Part shown: one piece after another, positions 1-8,517 of the stretch
How the letters are laid out: every line of letters begins with the position of its first letter
How positions within the stretch are numbered: the stretch's first letter is position 1
From: Pseudomonadota bacterium
GTDB taxonomy: Bacteria; Pseudomonadota; Alphaproteobacteria; Sphingomonadales; SMXR01
Reading direction: 5' to 3'
Length of the DNA stretch: 64,000 nt
Assembly: GCA_022566895.1 (NCBI GenBank)
Contig: JADFIA010000010.1
Span: 1-64,000 of the forward strand
Notes under the pieces: generated by a model
What the model was told of the DNA's origin: nothing
Databases searched by the model: none
The model's input: the letters and a program-made list of their open reading frames with translations, nothing else
Translations under genes and position numbers: made by a program

Positions 1-5
1 AGCTG

Positions 6-44
6 GTGTGCCAGGATTGGCCTGTTTTGTCACAGCTTGGCACA
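6..44. repeat. GTGTGCCA-type repeats, left of the protease gene
   Basis: GTGTGCCA lies at 6-13, and TTGGCACA, an inverted copy with one mismatch, lies at 37-44. More copies of the same octamer sit on the other side of the protease gene (998-1087). Short repeated motifs of this kind on both sides of an AT-rich gene beside a tRNA resemble arm-type integrase binding sites or replication iterons, but no integrase gene is in the window. The role is inferred. Confidence 0.4.
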
Positions 45-120
45 GTAATGGCATTGACTAAGAGTTTCTGCATACCTACCTATCTCTGCAGCCAACACCG
101 ATAATTACGGACTGCCGTTA

Positions 121-927
121 ATGTTCACCACTAAGCAGCTATTTGCGCAAGTATCAGATGGTGTGATCTGCATTTCGTTCCTTGACGCTAACAAGGCATT
201 GGTAGGCAAGGGAACAGGTTTCTTGTGTGCAGAGTATCTGATCACGAATAGCCATGTAGCTTCAATGGCAGCAAAGAACACTGTTGAGATGGTTTGGCTT
301 CGGCAGGACAGCCATTCAGTCAGGGACCTTAAGGAGGGACTATTAATTTCTGCCGCCTCGTTTCTGGCAGCAATCGCTACTGGCTCTGACCCAGACAAAC
401 ACGACTACTCTGTAATCAAGCTCCCCGTGATTGATTCTTGGAAGGGTCACAGGTTCGAGCTAAAAGAGCCTAAAGATATGCAGGTTGGAACAGCCGTAGC
501 ATTTATGGGTTACCCGTTGGAGCACATGAACTTGTGTTGTCACGGTGGCATGATCGCCTCTTTTTATACAACCGGGAATACAGAGGTTATCCAGTTGGAT
601 GCAAGCGTGAACCATGCGAACTCGGGAGGACCGCTGCTAGACTTAGCGGACGGGAAAGTTTGTGGGATAATTACGCGAAAAGCGACTGGTCTTTCCAAGA
701 TATTCGATGAACTGAAGACCGCCTTGAAACGAAACATCCAGGTAATTCAGCAGGCGCGCAGCGGAGCAAGTATGCGAATAGGGGGTGTTGATCCCATGGA
801 AGCAATCGAAGCATCCCAACACCAAATGCAAAATGTTCTCGGTGAACTAGAAAGATCATCTAACGTGGGAATAGGATACGCTTTTTCTTCAAGTCACATT
901 TTGAGAGACCCCTTATTTGAGGGGTAA
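121..927 (+). CDS. trypsin-like serine protease (S1/S46-like fold), orphan
   Basis: A 268-residue protein with a chymotrypsin-fold catalytic triad that can be read directly: His45 in TNSHVAS, Asp95 in KHDYS and Ser168 in HANSGGP. The first barrel strand pattern GTGFLC and the closing DLADGKVCGI fit trypsin_2-type peptidases. There is no signal peptide, so the enzyme is probably cytoplasmic. The C-terminal 70 residues are mostly helical and contain no known motif. Codon use (AGA, TTA, ATA, GGA) is more AT-rich than in the housekeeping genes that follow, and the gene stands alone between GTGTGCCA repeats next to tRNA-Asp, so horizontal acquisition is likely. Cytoplasmic trypsin-like proteins of this size often sit in defence or effector modules, but nothing here proves that role. 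Substrate unknown. Confidence 0.8.
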   Translation: MFTTKQLFAQVSDGVICISFLDANKALVGKGTGFLCAEYLITNSHVASMAAKNTVEMVWLRQDSHSVRDLKEGLLISAASFLAAIATGSDPDKHDYSVIKLPVIDSWKGHRFELKEPKDMQVGTAVAFMGYPLEHMNLCCHGGMIASFYTTGNTEVIQLDASVNHANSGGPLLDLADGKVCGIITRKATGLSKIFDELKTALKRNIQVIQQARSGASMRIGGVDPMEAIEASQHQMQNVLGELERSSNVGIGYAFSSSHILRDPLFEG

Positions 928-997
928 TTGCTCACCGGGCGGGAACAGAAGGTGAAAATAGGGGCTTAACGACTCGGCACGCTTTTGGGCCTCAAAG

Positions 998-1102
998 GTG
1001 TGCCAAAGGCAGCAAGTGTGCCAAGTGTGCCATCCGCGAGCGGAGTCACTCTGCCGGCGTCAAAACGTGCCATTTTTTATGGCACACCCCCTAAAAAGGG
1101 GG
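998..1102. repeat. GTGTGCCA repeat cluster and two hairpins beside tRNA-Asp
   Basis: GTGTGCCA occurs at 998-1005, 1016-1023 and 1025-1032, and inverted at 1080-1087. The last copy forms a perfect hairpin with GTGCCAT at 1067-1073 (arms GTGCCAT and ATGGCAC, loop of T). A second hairpin follows at once, with arms CCCCCT (1087-1092) and AGGGGG (1097-1102). The cluster ends about 30 bp before the 3' end of tRNA-Asp. It could be integrase arm sites of an element inserted at the tRNA 3' end; the hairpins could also terminate transcription of the protease gene. Confidence 0.5.
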
Positions 1103-1130
1103 CTAAGTGATTGATTTAATTAGATTGAGA

Positions 1131-1207
<77 letters not shown>

Positions 1208-1310
1208 GTATGCGAGGCGTCCATATCTTCGGCCTCCATATCCGAGGCCATGGTGGCCCCGTGATTATGCCATTTCACGCCTTCGGTCAAACACTTTCAG
1301 GGTCCTGAAA

Positions 1311-1386
1311 TGGTGGGCGGTGACAGGCTCGAACTGCCGACCCCCTCGGTGTAAACGAGGTGCTCTACCAACTGAGCTAACCGCCC
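1311..1386 (-). tRNA. tRNA-Val (TAC)
   Basis: A 76-nt cloverleaf on the minus strand, beginning GGGCGGTTAGCTCAG and ending CCACCA. The anticodon stem CCTCG/CGAGG holds the loop TTTACAC, so the anticodon is TAC. It lies between hupB and tRNA-Asp, the usual alphaproteobacterial order. Confidence 0.97.
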
Positions 1387-1483
1387 GGCGACGGGGGGTT
1401 TTTTAAGACCGCACGGCGGAATTGTCCAGCCGAAATCGGGCCGGCGAATTCCGTCTGGCCGGGATTGGCCAATAACCTTGGGT

Positions 1484-1519
1484 CAAAAAGCGAGCGCGCC
1501 GCGAAAATGCGACGCGCCC
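1484..1519 (-). terminator. rho-independent terminator of hupB
   Basis: On the minus strand, about 20 bp after the hupB stop, the arms GGCGCGTCGC and GCGGCGCGC pair across an ATTTTC loop with one G-T pair. They are followed after four bases by a T tract (1485-1489). Confidence 0.65.
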
Positions 1520-1540
1520 CACCGTTCGGAGTTATGAACT

Positions 1541-1825
1541 CTAGTACCGGTCCGGATTGACGGCGGCCTTGAGAGCCTTCCCGGCCTTGAACTTGGGTTG
1601 GTTGGAAGCCGGAATGTGGATCCTTTCCCCGGTCCGAGGATTGCGCCCCATGGTGGCGGCCCGCCTGACCACACTGAAGGTGCCAAACCCGACCAGACGA
1701 ACCGAGGTTCCGGTGGACAGGGCCGCGCGAACCGCGTCGAGCACGCCGTCAACCGCGCGTCCTGAATCTGCTTTGGAGAGCCCCGTGGAGCCGGCGACAG
1801 AAGCAATCAAATCATTCTTATTCAA
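1541..1825 (-). CDS. hupB: DNA-binding protein HU
   Basis: A 94-residue HU/IHF-family protein, close to the family's usual 90 residues. The N terminus MNKNDLIASVA and the beta-arm signature GFGTFSVVRRAATMGRNPRTGE, with the minor-groove Pro in RNPRTG, identify it. It bends and compacts DNA as a dimer in the nucleoid. It follows lon in the same direction with a 150-bp gap that holds a hairpin, so it probably has its own promoter, and it has a clear terminator. HU rather than IHF is favoured by the arm sequence and the neighbouring lon gene. Confidence 0.95.
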   Translation of the reverse strand: MNKNDLIASVAGSTGLSKADSGRAVDGVLDAVRAALSTGTSVRLVGFGTFSVVRRAATMGRNPRTGERIHIPASNQPKFKAGKALKAAVNPDRY

Positions 1826-1926
1826 TGGTCATCCCCCTTCGGATAGCTTGTGAAATTAAGGACTGAAAACCTAAACTGCGGGCAAGAGTGTAATGTCAAC
1901 GCTTTCGTGATGTCAAAGGGAAACCC

Positions 1927-1955
1927 CCAAAATCTGCGGTTTTCCACAGTTTTGG
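1927..1955. terminator. hairpin between lon and hupB
   Basis: CCAAAA (1927-1932) pairs with TTTTGG (1950-1955), and inside it CTGCGG pairs with CCACAG (one G-T pair) around TTTT. It lies just after the lon stop at 1977 on the minus strand. There is no long T tract, so it may be a weak terminator or an RNA-stabilising stem. Confidence 0.45.
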
Positions 1956-1976
1956 TAAAAATATATGACTTGACGC

Positions 1977-4403
1977 CTAGTGCGTGATCGGATTCGAATC
2001 CGCCTCGGACTCGGCGGATTTCGAAATCGCCGCGACGGTTTCTTCGTCCGGCGGCCAGTCCAACTTGACCAGCGGCTGGGTCAAGGCTTCGCCCAGTACT
2101 TCCATTGCCGTGGCCACCGATTTGATTTCTAGACCTTTTTTTAAGTTGGCTGGAATTTCTACCAAGTCCTTTTCGTTTTCGGCCGGGATCAGGACCGTGC
2201 GGATACCACCGCGCAGGGCGGCCAGAAGTTTCTCCTTCAAGCCGCCGATCGGCAAGACAAGGCCGCGCAGCGTGACTTCACCGGTCATCGCCAGATCACG
2301 CCTTACCGGGATGCCCGTGAGCACCGAAACGATACTCGTGACCATCGCGACTCCGGCGCTCGGGCCATCCTTTGGAGTCGCCCCTTCAGGAATATGGACG
2401 TGGAGATCGCGGTGGTCGAACTGCGTGGGTTTGATGCCAAACTCCAGACAGCGCGACTGGACATAGCTGAAAGCAGCCTGAATCGACTCGGTCATCACCT
2501 CGCCCAGCTTGCCGGTGCATTTGATGCGGCCCTTGCCCGGCACGGTGACCGCTTCGATGGTCAATAACTCGCCGCCGGCTTCGGTCCAGGCCAGACCGGT
2601 GGCCATACCCACCTGGTCCTCTTCCTCGACCACGCCGTAGCGGAATTTGCGCACGCCGGCGTAGTTGGCAAGATTGTTGCGCGAGATGGCCAGCGACGTG
2701 CGGCTGCCCTCAACGATTTGCTTGACCGCCTTGCGGATAAGATTAGCCAGGTTGCGTTCAAGATTGCGCACCCCGGCCTCACGCGTGTAGTAGCGAATCA
2801 GGTCTCTCAGCGCGGCTGGCGATATGCTCCACTCGTTCGACTTCAGGCCGTGTGCCTTGACCTGCTTGGGAATCAGGTGGCGCCGCCCAATTTCGACCTT
2901 TTCGTCCTCGGTATAACCCGGCAGGTGTATCACCTCCATGCGATCCAATAGGGCGCGCGGCAGGCGGGTCGTATTGGCGGTGGTCACGAACATGACGTTC
3001 GAGAGATCGTAGTCCACTTCCATATAATGGTCGTTAAAGCGGTTGTTCTGCTCGGGATCCAATACCTCGAGGAGCGCCGAAGCCGGATCGCCACGGAAGT
3101 CTTGCCCCATTTTGTCGATCTCGTCCAAGAGAAACAGCGGATTGACCGTGCCGGCTTTTTTCAGGGACTGCATGATTTTGCCAGGCATCGAGCCGATATA
3201 GGTTCGGCGGTGACCGCGAATCTCGGCTTCGTCGCGCACGCCTCCCAACGAGAAACGCACAAACTCGCGGCTGGTGGCGCGGGCAATCGAGCGCCCGAGC
3301 GAGGTCTTGCCGACTCCCGGCGGGCCGACGAGACAGAGGATCGGGCCTTTCATCTTTGTGGCCCGCTGCTGGACCGCCAGATATTCGATGATCCGCTCCT
3401 TGACCTTTTCGAGGCCGTAATGGTCGTCGTCGAGAATTTTTTCGGCCCGCTTGATGTCCTTGTTGATACGGCTCTTCTTGCCCCAAGGCACGCCGAGTAC
3501 CCAGTCGAGATAATTGCGCACCACCGTCGCCTCGGCCGACATCGGGCTCATGCCCCGCAGCTTTTTCACCTCGGCGTCGCACTTTTCACGGGCTTCCTTG
3601 GAAAGCTTGGTGGTCTTGATGCGATCGACCAGCTCGGTAATCTCGTCCTTGGCATCCTCGGCATCCCCGAGTTCCTTTTGGATCGCCTTCATCTGTTCGT
3701 TCAGATAATATTCACGCTGGGTTTTCTCCATCTGCCGCTTGACCCGGCCGCGAATTTTCTTCTCCGCCTGCATGACGCCGATTTCGCCTTCCATGAAGGC
3801 ATAGACACGTTCGAGGCGCGCCTCCACATCAAAAATCGCCAGAAGCTCCTGCTTGTCGGAAATTTTAAGGGCCAGATGCGAGGCCACCGTATCGGCCAAA
3901 TGGCTCGGCTCGTCGATCTGATTGACCGAAGTGATGACCTCCGGCGGCACTTTTCGGCTCAGCTTGACGTAATGCTCGAACTGCGAAATGACCGAACGGC
4001 TCAAGGCCTCCACCTCGCGCGCATCGTTGGTGGGCTCGTCGACGAGTTTCGCTTTGGCTTCAAGAAATTCCTCACGGTCAAGAAAGCGGGTGATTTTGGC
4101 GCGCTGCACACCCTCGACAAGAACCTTCACCGTGCCGTCCGGCAGCTTCAAGAGTTGTAAAACCGTAGCCACGGTCCCGACGTCATACACCGTCTCGGGG
4201 GTCGGTTCATCGATGCCAGGATCGGTCTGCGCCACCAGAAGAATCTGACCATCCTCACGCATCACATTCTCGAGTGCCTCGATGGATTTGTCCCGGCCGA
4301 CAAACAACGGCACGATCATATGAGGAAAGACCACGATGTCGCGCAGCGGCAGGATTGGGTATGTGGCTTCCATAACTTCAGTTTCCAAAATTTTTGCTAC
4401 CAT
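1977..4403 (-). CDS. lon: ATP-dependent protease La (Lon)
   Basis: Lon degrades misfolded and regulatory proteins in the cytoplasm as a hexamer. From the chosen ATG the protein has 808 residues: the N-terminal substrate domain starts at [16 protein letters not shown], the AAA+ domain has Walker [11 protein letters not shown] and Walker [10 protein letters not shown], and the C-terminal protease domain has the Ser-Lys dyad (about Ser682 in PKDGPSAG and Lys725 in GGLKEK). The reading frame is open further, to an ATG at 4478, but that codon lies at the expected start of the heat-shock transcript and lacks a Shine-Dalgarno. The ATG at 4403 follows GGGAAAAG. Upstream lies clpX, downstream hupB, all in one direction. 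Confidence 0.96.
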   Translation of the reverse strand: MVAKILETEVMEATYPILPLRDIVVFPHMIVPLFVGRDKSIEALENVMREDGQILLVAQTDPGIDEPTPETVYDVGTVATVLQLLKLPDGTVKVLVEGVQRAKITRFLDREEFLEAKAKLVDEPTNDAREVEALSRSVISQFEHYVKLSRKVPPEVITSVNQIDEPSHLADTVASHLALKISDKQELLAIFDVEARLERVYAFMEGEIGVMQAEKKIRGRVKRQMEKTQREYYLNEQMKAIQKELGDAEDAKDEITELVDRIKTTKLSKEAREKCDAEVKKLRGMSPMSAEATVVRNYLDWVLGVPWGKKSRINKDIKRAEKILDDDHYGLEKVKERIIEYLAVQQRATKMKGPILCLVGPPGVGKTSLGRSIARATSREFVRFSLGGVRDEAEIRGHRRTYIGSMPGKIMQSLKKAGTVNPLFLLDEIDKMGQDFRGDPASALLEVLDPEQNNRFNDHYMEVDYDLSNVMFVTTANTTRLPRALLDRMEVIHLPGYTEDEKVEIGRRHLIPKQVKAHGLKSNEWSISPAALRDLIRYYTREAGVRNLERNLANLIRKAVKQIVEGSRTSLAISRNNLANYAGVRKFRYGVVEEEDQVGMATGLAWTEAGGELLTIEAVTVPGKGRIKCTGKLGEVMTESIQAAFSYVQSRCLEFGIKPTQFDHRDLHVHIPEGATPKDGPSAGVAMVTSIVSVLTGIPVRRDLAMTGEVTLRGLVLPIGGLKEKLLAALRGGIRTVLIPAENEKDLVEIPANLKKGLEIKSVATAMEVLGEALTQPLVKLDWPPDEETVAAISKSAESEADSNPITH

Positions 4404-4482
4404 TATATCTTTTCCCAACTCATGGCCAGCCCCGATTTTGCGCCCCTCACCGGCCAATCCAGGATCGGCCGGCATCATAACT

Positions 4483-4510
4483 AAATGGGAGAGAATCTTG
4501 CAGGATCAAG
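4483..4510 (-). promoter_or_regulatory. sigma-32 (heat-shock) promoter of lon
   Basis: On the minus strand CTTGATC (4510-4504) and TCCCATTT (4490-4483) are separated by 13 bp. The RpoH consensus is CTTGAAA, 13 to 17 bp, then CCCCATNT, so both boxes match well. The predicted transcript start is near 4475, leaving a leader of about 70 nt before the lon ATG at 4403. Confidence 0.65.
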
Positions 4511-4543
4511 CGTCTTGAGGGCGCCGGATTTTCCGGTCCCGTG

Positions 4544-5812
4544 CTAGGCCGGTTTCTTCGCTTCTTCCTTGACCTCTGCATATATATAGAGCGGCTGGGC
4601 GCAGGCTTCGACGACCTCGCCGCTGATTACAACCTCCTCGACGCCATCGAGCGAGGGCAGCTCGAACATTGTCTCCAAAAGGATATCCTCCAGGATCGAG
4701 CGCAAGCCACGGGCCCCGGATTTGCGCAGGATCGCCTTCTTGGCGATCGCCACGAGGGATTCCGCCGTGAAGGTCAGTCTGACGTCCTCCATTTCGAAAA
4801 GCCGCTGATATTGTTTGACCAGCGCGTTCTTCGGTTTGCGGAGGATTTCGACCAGCGACTCCTCGTCGAGGTCCAACAGTGTCGAGATGACCGGCAGGCG
4901 GCCGACAAACTCGGGGATCAGCCCGAATTTCAACAGATCCTCCGGTTTCGCATTTTGTAAAATCTCGCCAGTTTTCCGCTCATCCGGGGCTTCGATCTTG
5001 GCACCAAAGCCGATCGATTTGCCTTGCTGGCGGTCGGAGATGATCTTCTCGAGACCGGAAAAGGCGCCGCCGCAGACAAACAGGATATTGGTCGTATCGA
5101 CCTGCAAAAATTCCTGCTGCGGGTGTTTGCGCCCACCCTGTGGCGGCACACTGGCAACCGTCCCTTCCATAATCTTCAAGAGTGCCTGCTGCACGCCCTC
5201 GCCGGACACGTCCCGGGTGATCGAGGGGTTATCGGACTTGCGGCTGATTTTATCGACTTCGTCGATATAGACGATGCCGCGTTGGGCCCGCTCGACATTA
5301 TAGTCGGCCGCCTGCAAAAGTTTGAGGATGATATTTTCGACGTCCTCGCCGACATAGCCTGCCTCGGTCAGGGTGGTAGCGTCGGCCATCGTAAAGGGCA
5401 CATCAAGAATGCGAGCCAGAGTTTGCGCCAGCAGCGTCTTGCCGCAGCCGGTCGGTCCTATCAACAGGATGTTTGACTTCGCCAGTTCGACATCCTGCGC
5501 CTTGCTGCTATGGGCCAGCCGCTTGTAGTGATTGTGGACGGCGACCGCCAGAACCTTCTTGGCCCGGTCCTGGCCGATCACATAATCGTCGAGAACCGCA
5601 AGAATTTCAGTCGGCGCCGGCACGCCTTCACCGGAGCGCGCCAGATTGGACTTGTGCTCCTCGCGAATGATGTCGGTGCACAGATCCACGCATTCGTCGC
5701 AAATAAAGACCGTCGGCCCGGCAATGAGCTTGCGGACCTCGTGCTGACTCTTGCCGCAAAAGGAGCAATAAAGCGTATTTTTGCTATCACCTTCTGTCGA
5801 GTTTCCGTCCAT
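4544..5812 (-). CDS. clpX: ATP-dependent Clp protease ATP-binding subunit ClpX
   Basis: The AAA+ unfoldase that feeds substrates to ClpP, 422 residues from the chosen start. The N-terminal C4 zinc domain is visible (CSFCGKS and CDECVDLC), followed by Walker [13 protein letters not shown], Walker [10 protein letters not shown] and the pore region with [10 protein letters not shown]. The frame is open to an ATG at 5899, but the ATG at 5812 is preceded by AGAGGACTGGAAA and yields the usual ClpX N terminus, so it is preferred. clpP lies upstream in the same direction across a 176-bp gap, suggesting that clpX also has its own promoter or is read from clpP. Confidence 0.97.
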   Translation of the reverse strand: MDGNSTEGDSKNTLYCSFCGKSQHEVRKLIAGPTVFICDECVDLCTDIIREEHKSNLARSGEGVPAPTEILAVLDDYVIGQDRAKKVLAVAVHNHYKRLAHSSKAQDVELAKSNILLIGPTGCGKTLLAQTLARILDVPFTMADATTLTEAGYVGEDVENIILKLLQAADYNVERAQRGIVYIDEVDKISRKSDNPSITRDVSGEGVQQALLKIMEGTVASVPPQGGRKHPQQEFLQVDTTNILFVCGGAFSGLEKIISDRQQGKSIGFGAKIEAPDERKTGEILQNAKPEDLLKFGLIPEFVGRLPVISTLLDLDEESLVEILRKPKNALVKQYQRLFEMEDVRLTFTAESLVAIAKKAILRKSGARGLRSILEDILLETMFELPSLDGVEEVVISGEVVEACAQPLYIYAEVKEEAKKPA

Positions 5813-5988
5813 TTTCCAGTCCTCTGGGTCGCTCGCGGCCATGCTAGCCCTTTGCGTGCGCCGCATACAATCAAAACTTTTAGACGCTCTGGAAGCCAAG
5901 CCAGCCGCTGCCAGCCTAGCTATACCATCCTAAACAAATGATTAATCCCCGGAGAAAGATTTGGCGCGACGCGGGCATCAAAAACCAT

Positions 5989-6633
5989 TTAATGGCTGTT
6001 TTCCGACTTGTTTTCTTCTTCTTCCGGGCGCTTTGTGACGATCTCGTCGATAATCCCAAATTCCTTGGCTTCCTCCGGGCTCATGAACTTATCACGATCG
6101 AGCGCTGCCTCGATCACTTTGAGTTTTTGGCCGGTATGCTTGGCGTAAATTTTGTTCAGGCGCTCGCGCAGGTTCAGGATCTCGCGGGCGTGAATTTCGA
6201 CATCCGTGGCCGACCCCTGCATGCCGCCCGAAGGTTGGTGAACCATAATTCTGGCATTCGGTAAGGCAAAGCGCATGCCCGGCTCGCCGGCCGCCAGCAG
6301 AAGCGAGCCCATCGAGGCCGCCTGACCGATGCACAAGGTGGTTATGGGTGGGCGGACATACTGAAGCGTATCATAAATGGCCAACCCCGATGTCACGATG
6401 CCACCCCCAGAATTGATATAGAACGAAATTTCCTTCTTTGGATTTTCGGCTTCCAGAAAAAGCAGCTGGGCCGTGATCAGGCTGGCCAGGTAATCGTCGA
6501 TCGGCCCGGTCAAAAAAACAATCCGCTCTTTCAACAGCCGCGAATAGATATCGTAGGCCCGTTCCCCGCGGTTGGTCTGCTCGACCACCATCGGCACCAG
6601 GGTATTGGCAACAGCAGGATCAAATTTGCTCAT
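5989..6633 (-). CDS. clpP: ATP-dependent Clp protease proteolytic subunit ClpP
   Basis: The 14-mer serine peptidase partner of ClpX, 214 residues. The catalytic Ser lies in [11 protein letters not shown] (about 107), His in MVHQPSGG (about 132), and Asp in [12 protein letters not shown] (about 181), as in E. coli ClpP. The tail is acidic and ends [12 protein letters not shown] directly before the ATG could also start the protein one residue earlier; a GAGG motif lies upstream of both. It lies between tig and clpX, the classic order. Confidence 0.97.
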   Translation of the reverse strand: MSKFDPAVANTLVPMVVEQTNRGERAYDIYSRLLKERIVFLTGPIDDYLASLITAQLLFLEAENPKKEISFYINSGGGIVTSGLAIYDTLQYVRPPITTLCIGQAASMGSLLLAAGEPGMRFALPNARIMVHQPSGGMQGSATDVEIHAREILNLRERLNKIYAKHTGQKLKVIEAALDRDKFMSPEEAKEFGIIDEIVTKRPEEEENKSENSH

Positions 6634-6724
6634 CACTCGGACCTCGGATTGTTTCTTTCGTACGATCTTAGCATCAAATTATTTCAAAAGATGGCCCCCG
6701 GGGTGGCATTTGTCCAGCCACGCT

Positions 6725-8215
6725 TTATTTGCTACCCCGTTTTCGGGCTTTCTTGGCCGGAGCTTTGGTCCTGCCCTTGGACTTGCTCTTCGATGTGACG
6801 GCGCCTGACTTGGAGGTCTTGGCGCGCTTGGTTTTCTGGGCGGGTTTTTCCTCGGCCACCGTGGCGTCCATTTCTTCGAGCGCCTGCACGGCGGCCTCCA
6901 GTTCGGCCCACGAGACTGACTTTTCGGTGACCGTGGCAGCGTCAAGAATCAGGTCGCAGACTTTATCTTCGAAAATGGGTGCGCGAATGCTGGCCATCGC
7001 GTTCTCGTCGCTTTTGTAATAGTCGAAGACTTTCTTTTCCTCTCCGGGGAACCGCTGGGCCTCGGCCACCAAGCGCCGGCTGACTTCTTCGCTGGTGACC
7101 TTGACATCATTCTGTGTACCAACTTCAGAGAGCAAAAGCCCCAGACGCACGCGCCGTTCGGCAATGCTGCGGAACTCCGCTCGCTCCTTTTGGTCCTCCG
7201 GCTCTTCGAGATCCTTCATCGCCTCGGCATCGGCCTCGCCGCTGTTGATGATATCGAGCTTGATCTGCTGCCAGATCTGCTTGTATTCGATCTCGACCAT
7301 CCCCTGGGGGATTGCAAAATCGACATTTTCGGCCAGGGCATCGAGAAGCCGGCGCTTCAAGATCGCGCGGGACATGCTTTGGCTGTCCTGACTAACCTGT
7401 TTTTGCACCGTCTCCTTCAATGCGTTGAGGTCTGCAAGTCCGAGCTCTTGGGCCAGGGCATCATCGATCCCAGCCTTCACCGGAATTTTTACCGTCTTGA
7501 CGGTGACATCGAATTGGGCCGCCTTGCCGGCCAAATCGGCCGAATGATAGTTGGACGGAAACTCGACCCTGACAACCGTCTGGTCGCCGGCCTTAAGACC
7601 CAAAAGCTGCTCCTCGAACCCTGGGAGGAAAGCGCCCGAGCCCAGTTCGAGCTGATGGTCTTCAGAGCTCCCTCCTTCAAAGGTCTCGTTGTCGATCTTG
7701 CCTTGGAAATCGATGACGACGACCTGGCCATTGACGGCTTGGTGATCCGCTGGAGCGTCTTCAAAATGCTTGTGCTGCGCGGCCAGGCGCTCAAGCGCCT
7801 TTTCGACTTCATCATCGTCCGGCATGACGACCAGGCGTTCGAGCTTGATTTTCGTGAAATCCGGCGCCTGAACCTCGGGCAGAATTTCGACGTCGAGGCG
7901 AAACTCGAGGGGCGCGCCGTCATCAAATGACAAGATCTCGACATTGGGCCTCAGGGCCGGCCTGAGATCCTTCTCGGAAATGACCGCGTCGCTGCCCTCC
8001 TGGACCAGTTGATCGAGCACCTCGCCGAGAATCGCCTTGCCGTGCAGCTTTTTCAGCAGACCGAGCGGTGCCTTGCCGGGCCGGAAACCCGGCATACGAA
8101 TCTTCCGGCCGACTTCGCTTAGCCTTTCATTCACTTTGGCTTCGACTTCCTCGGCTGCGTAAATCACTTTGAATTCGCGTTTGAGGCCGTCCTCTTTTAG
8201 CTGGTCGATCTGCAT
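6725..8215 (-). CDS. tig: trigger factor (ribosome-associated chaperone and prolyl isomerase)
   Basis: A 496-residue trigger factor. The ribosome-docking loop MPGFRPGKAP is at residues 41-50. The FKBP-type isomerase domain covers about 150-245 (NGQVVVIDFQGKIDNE and LGSGAFLPGFEEQLLG), and the helical chaperone domain follows. It binds nascent chains at the tunnel exit. The last 40 or so residues form a Lys/Arg/Ala/Ser-rich tail (ending KKARKRGSK), longer and more basic than in enterobacterial homologues and reminiscent of a nucleic-acid-binding tail. The gene heads the tig-clpP-clpX-lon series. Confidence 0.96.
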   Translation of the reverse strand: MQIDQLKEDGLKREFKVIYAAEEVEAKVNERLSEVGRKIRMPGFRPGKAPLGLLKKLHGKAILGEVLDQLVQEGSDAVISEKDLRPALRPNVEILSFDDGAPLEFRLDVEILPEVQAPDFTKIKLERLVVMPDDDEVEKALERLAAQHKHFEDAPADHQAVNGQVVVIDFQGKIDNETFEGGSSEDHQLELGSGAFLPGFEEQLLGLKAGDQTVVRVEFPSNYHSADLAGKAAQFDVTVKTVKIPVKAGIDDALAQELGLADLNALKETVQKQVSQDSQSMSRAILKRRLLDALAENVDFAIPQGMVEIEYKQIWQQIKLDIINSGEADAEAMKDLEEPEDQKERAEFRSIAERRVRLGLLLSEVGTQNDVKVTSEEVSRRLVAEAQRFPGEEKKVFDYYKSDENAMASIRAPIFEDKVCDLILDAATVTEKSVSWAELEAAVQALEEMDATVAEEKPAQKTKRAKTSKSGAVTSKSKSKGRTKAPAKKARKRGSK

Positions 8216-8283
8216 GGCTCGTCTTTCCTGCTGCTGCTCACGATCTCTCGCAACCCCTGAGCACTTGCGTCCCCCTTGGGGTG

Positions 8284-8369
8284 TGGTGCGGGCGGAGGGA
8301 TTTGAACCCCCACGTCACAAGGACACTGGCACCTAAAGCCAGCGCGTCTACCAGTTCCGCCACGCCCGC
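8284..8369 (-). tRNA. tRNA-Leu (TAG)
   Basis: An 86-nt class II tRNA on the minus strand: GCGGGCGTGGCGGAACTGG at the start and an encoded CCA at the end. The anticodon stem CTGGC/GCCAG with loop TTTAGGT gives anticodon TAG, and a long variable arm (TGTCCTTGTGACG) is present. It sits between nnr and tig. Confidence 0.97.
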
Positions 8370-8517
8370 ACAGCCAGAAAATCCCGCCGTGGCCGGCGGT
8401 GATCTGGTCGGAGCCTGCCAGCCAAGCTCGGCGCTCCCTATAGCATGACTGTTTTCCGGAATGCCAGAACAAAGGCAGCAGTTCTTGGCAGCGGAACGGC
8501 AACGCCGGCCAGTGCCC

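Noticed and set aside
3027-4160. Long plus-strand open frame of 377 codons
   Set aside because: It lies antisense to lon. The GC-rich codon bias of lon creates stop-free antisense frames, and the protein has no recognisable family features.
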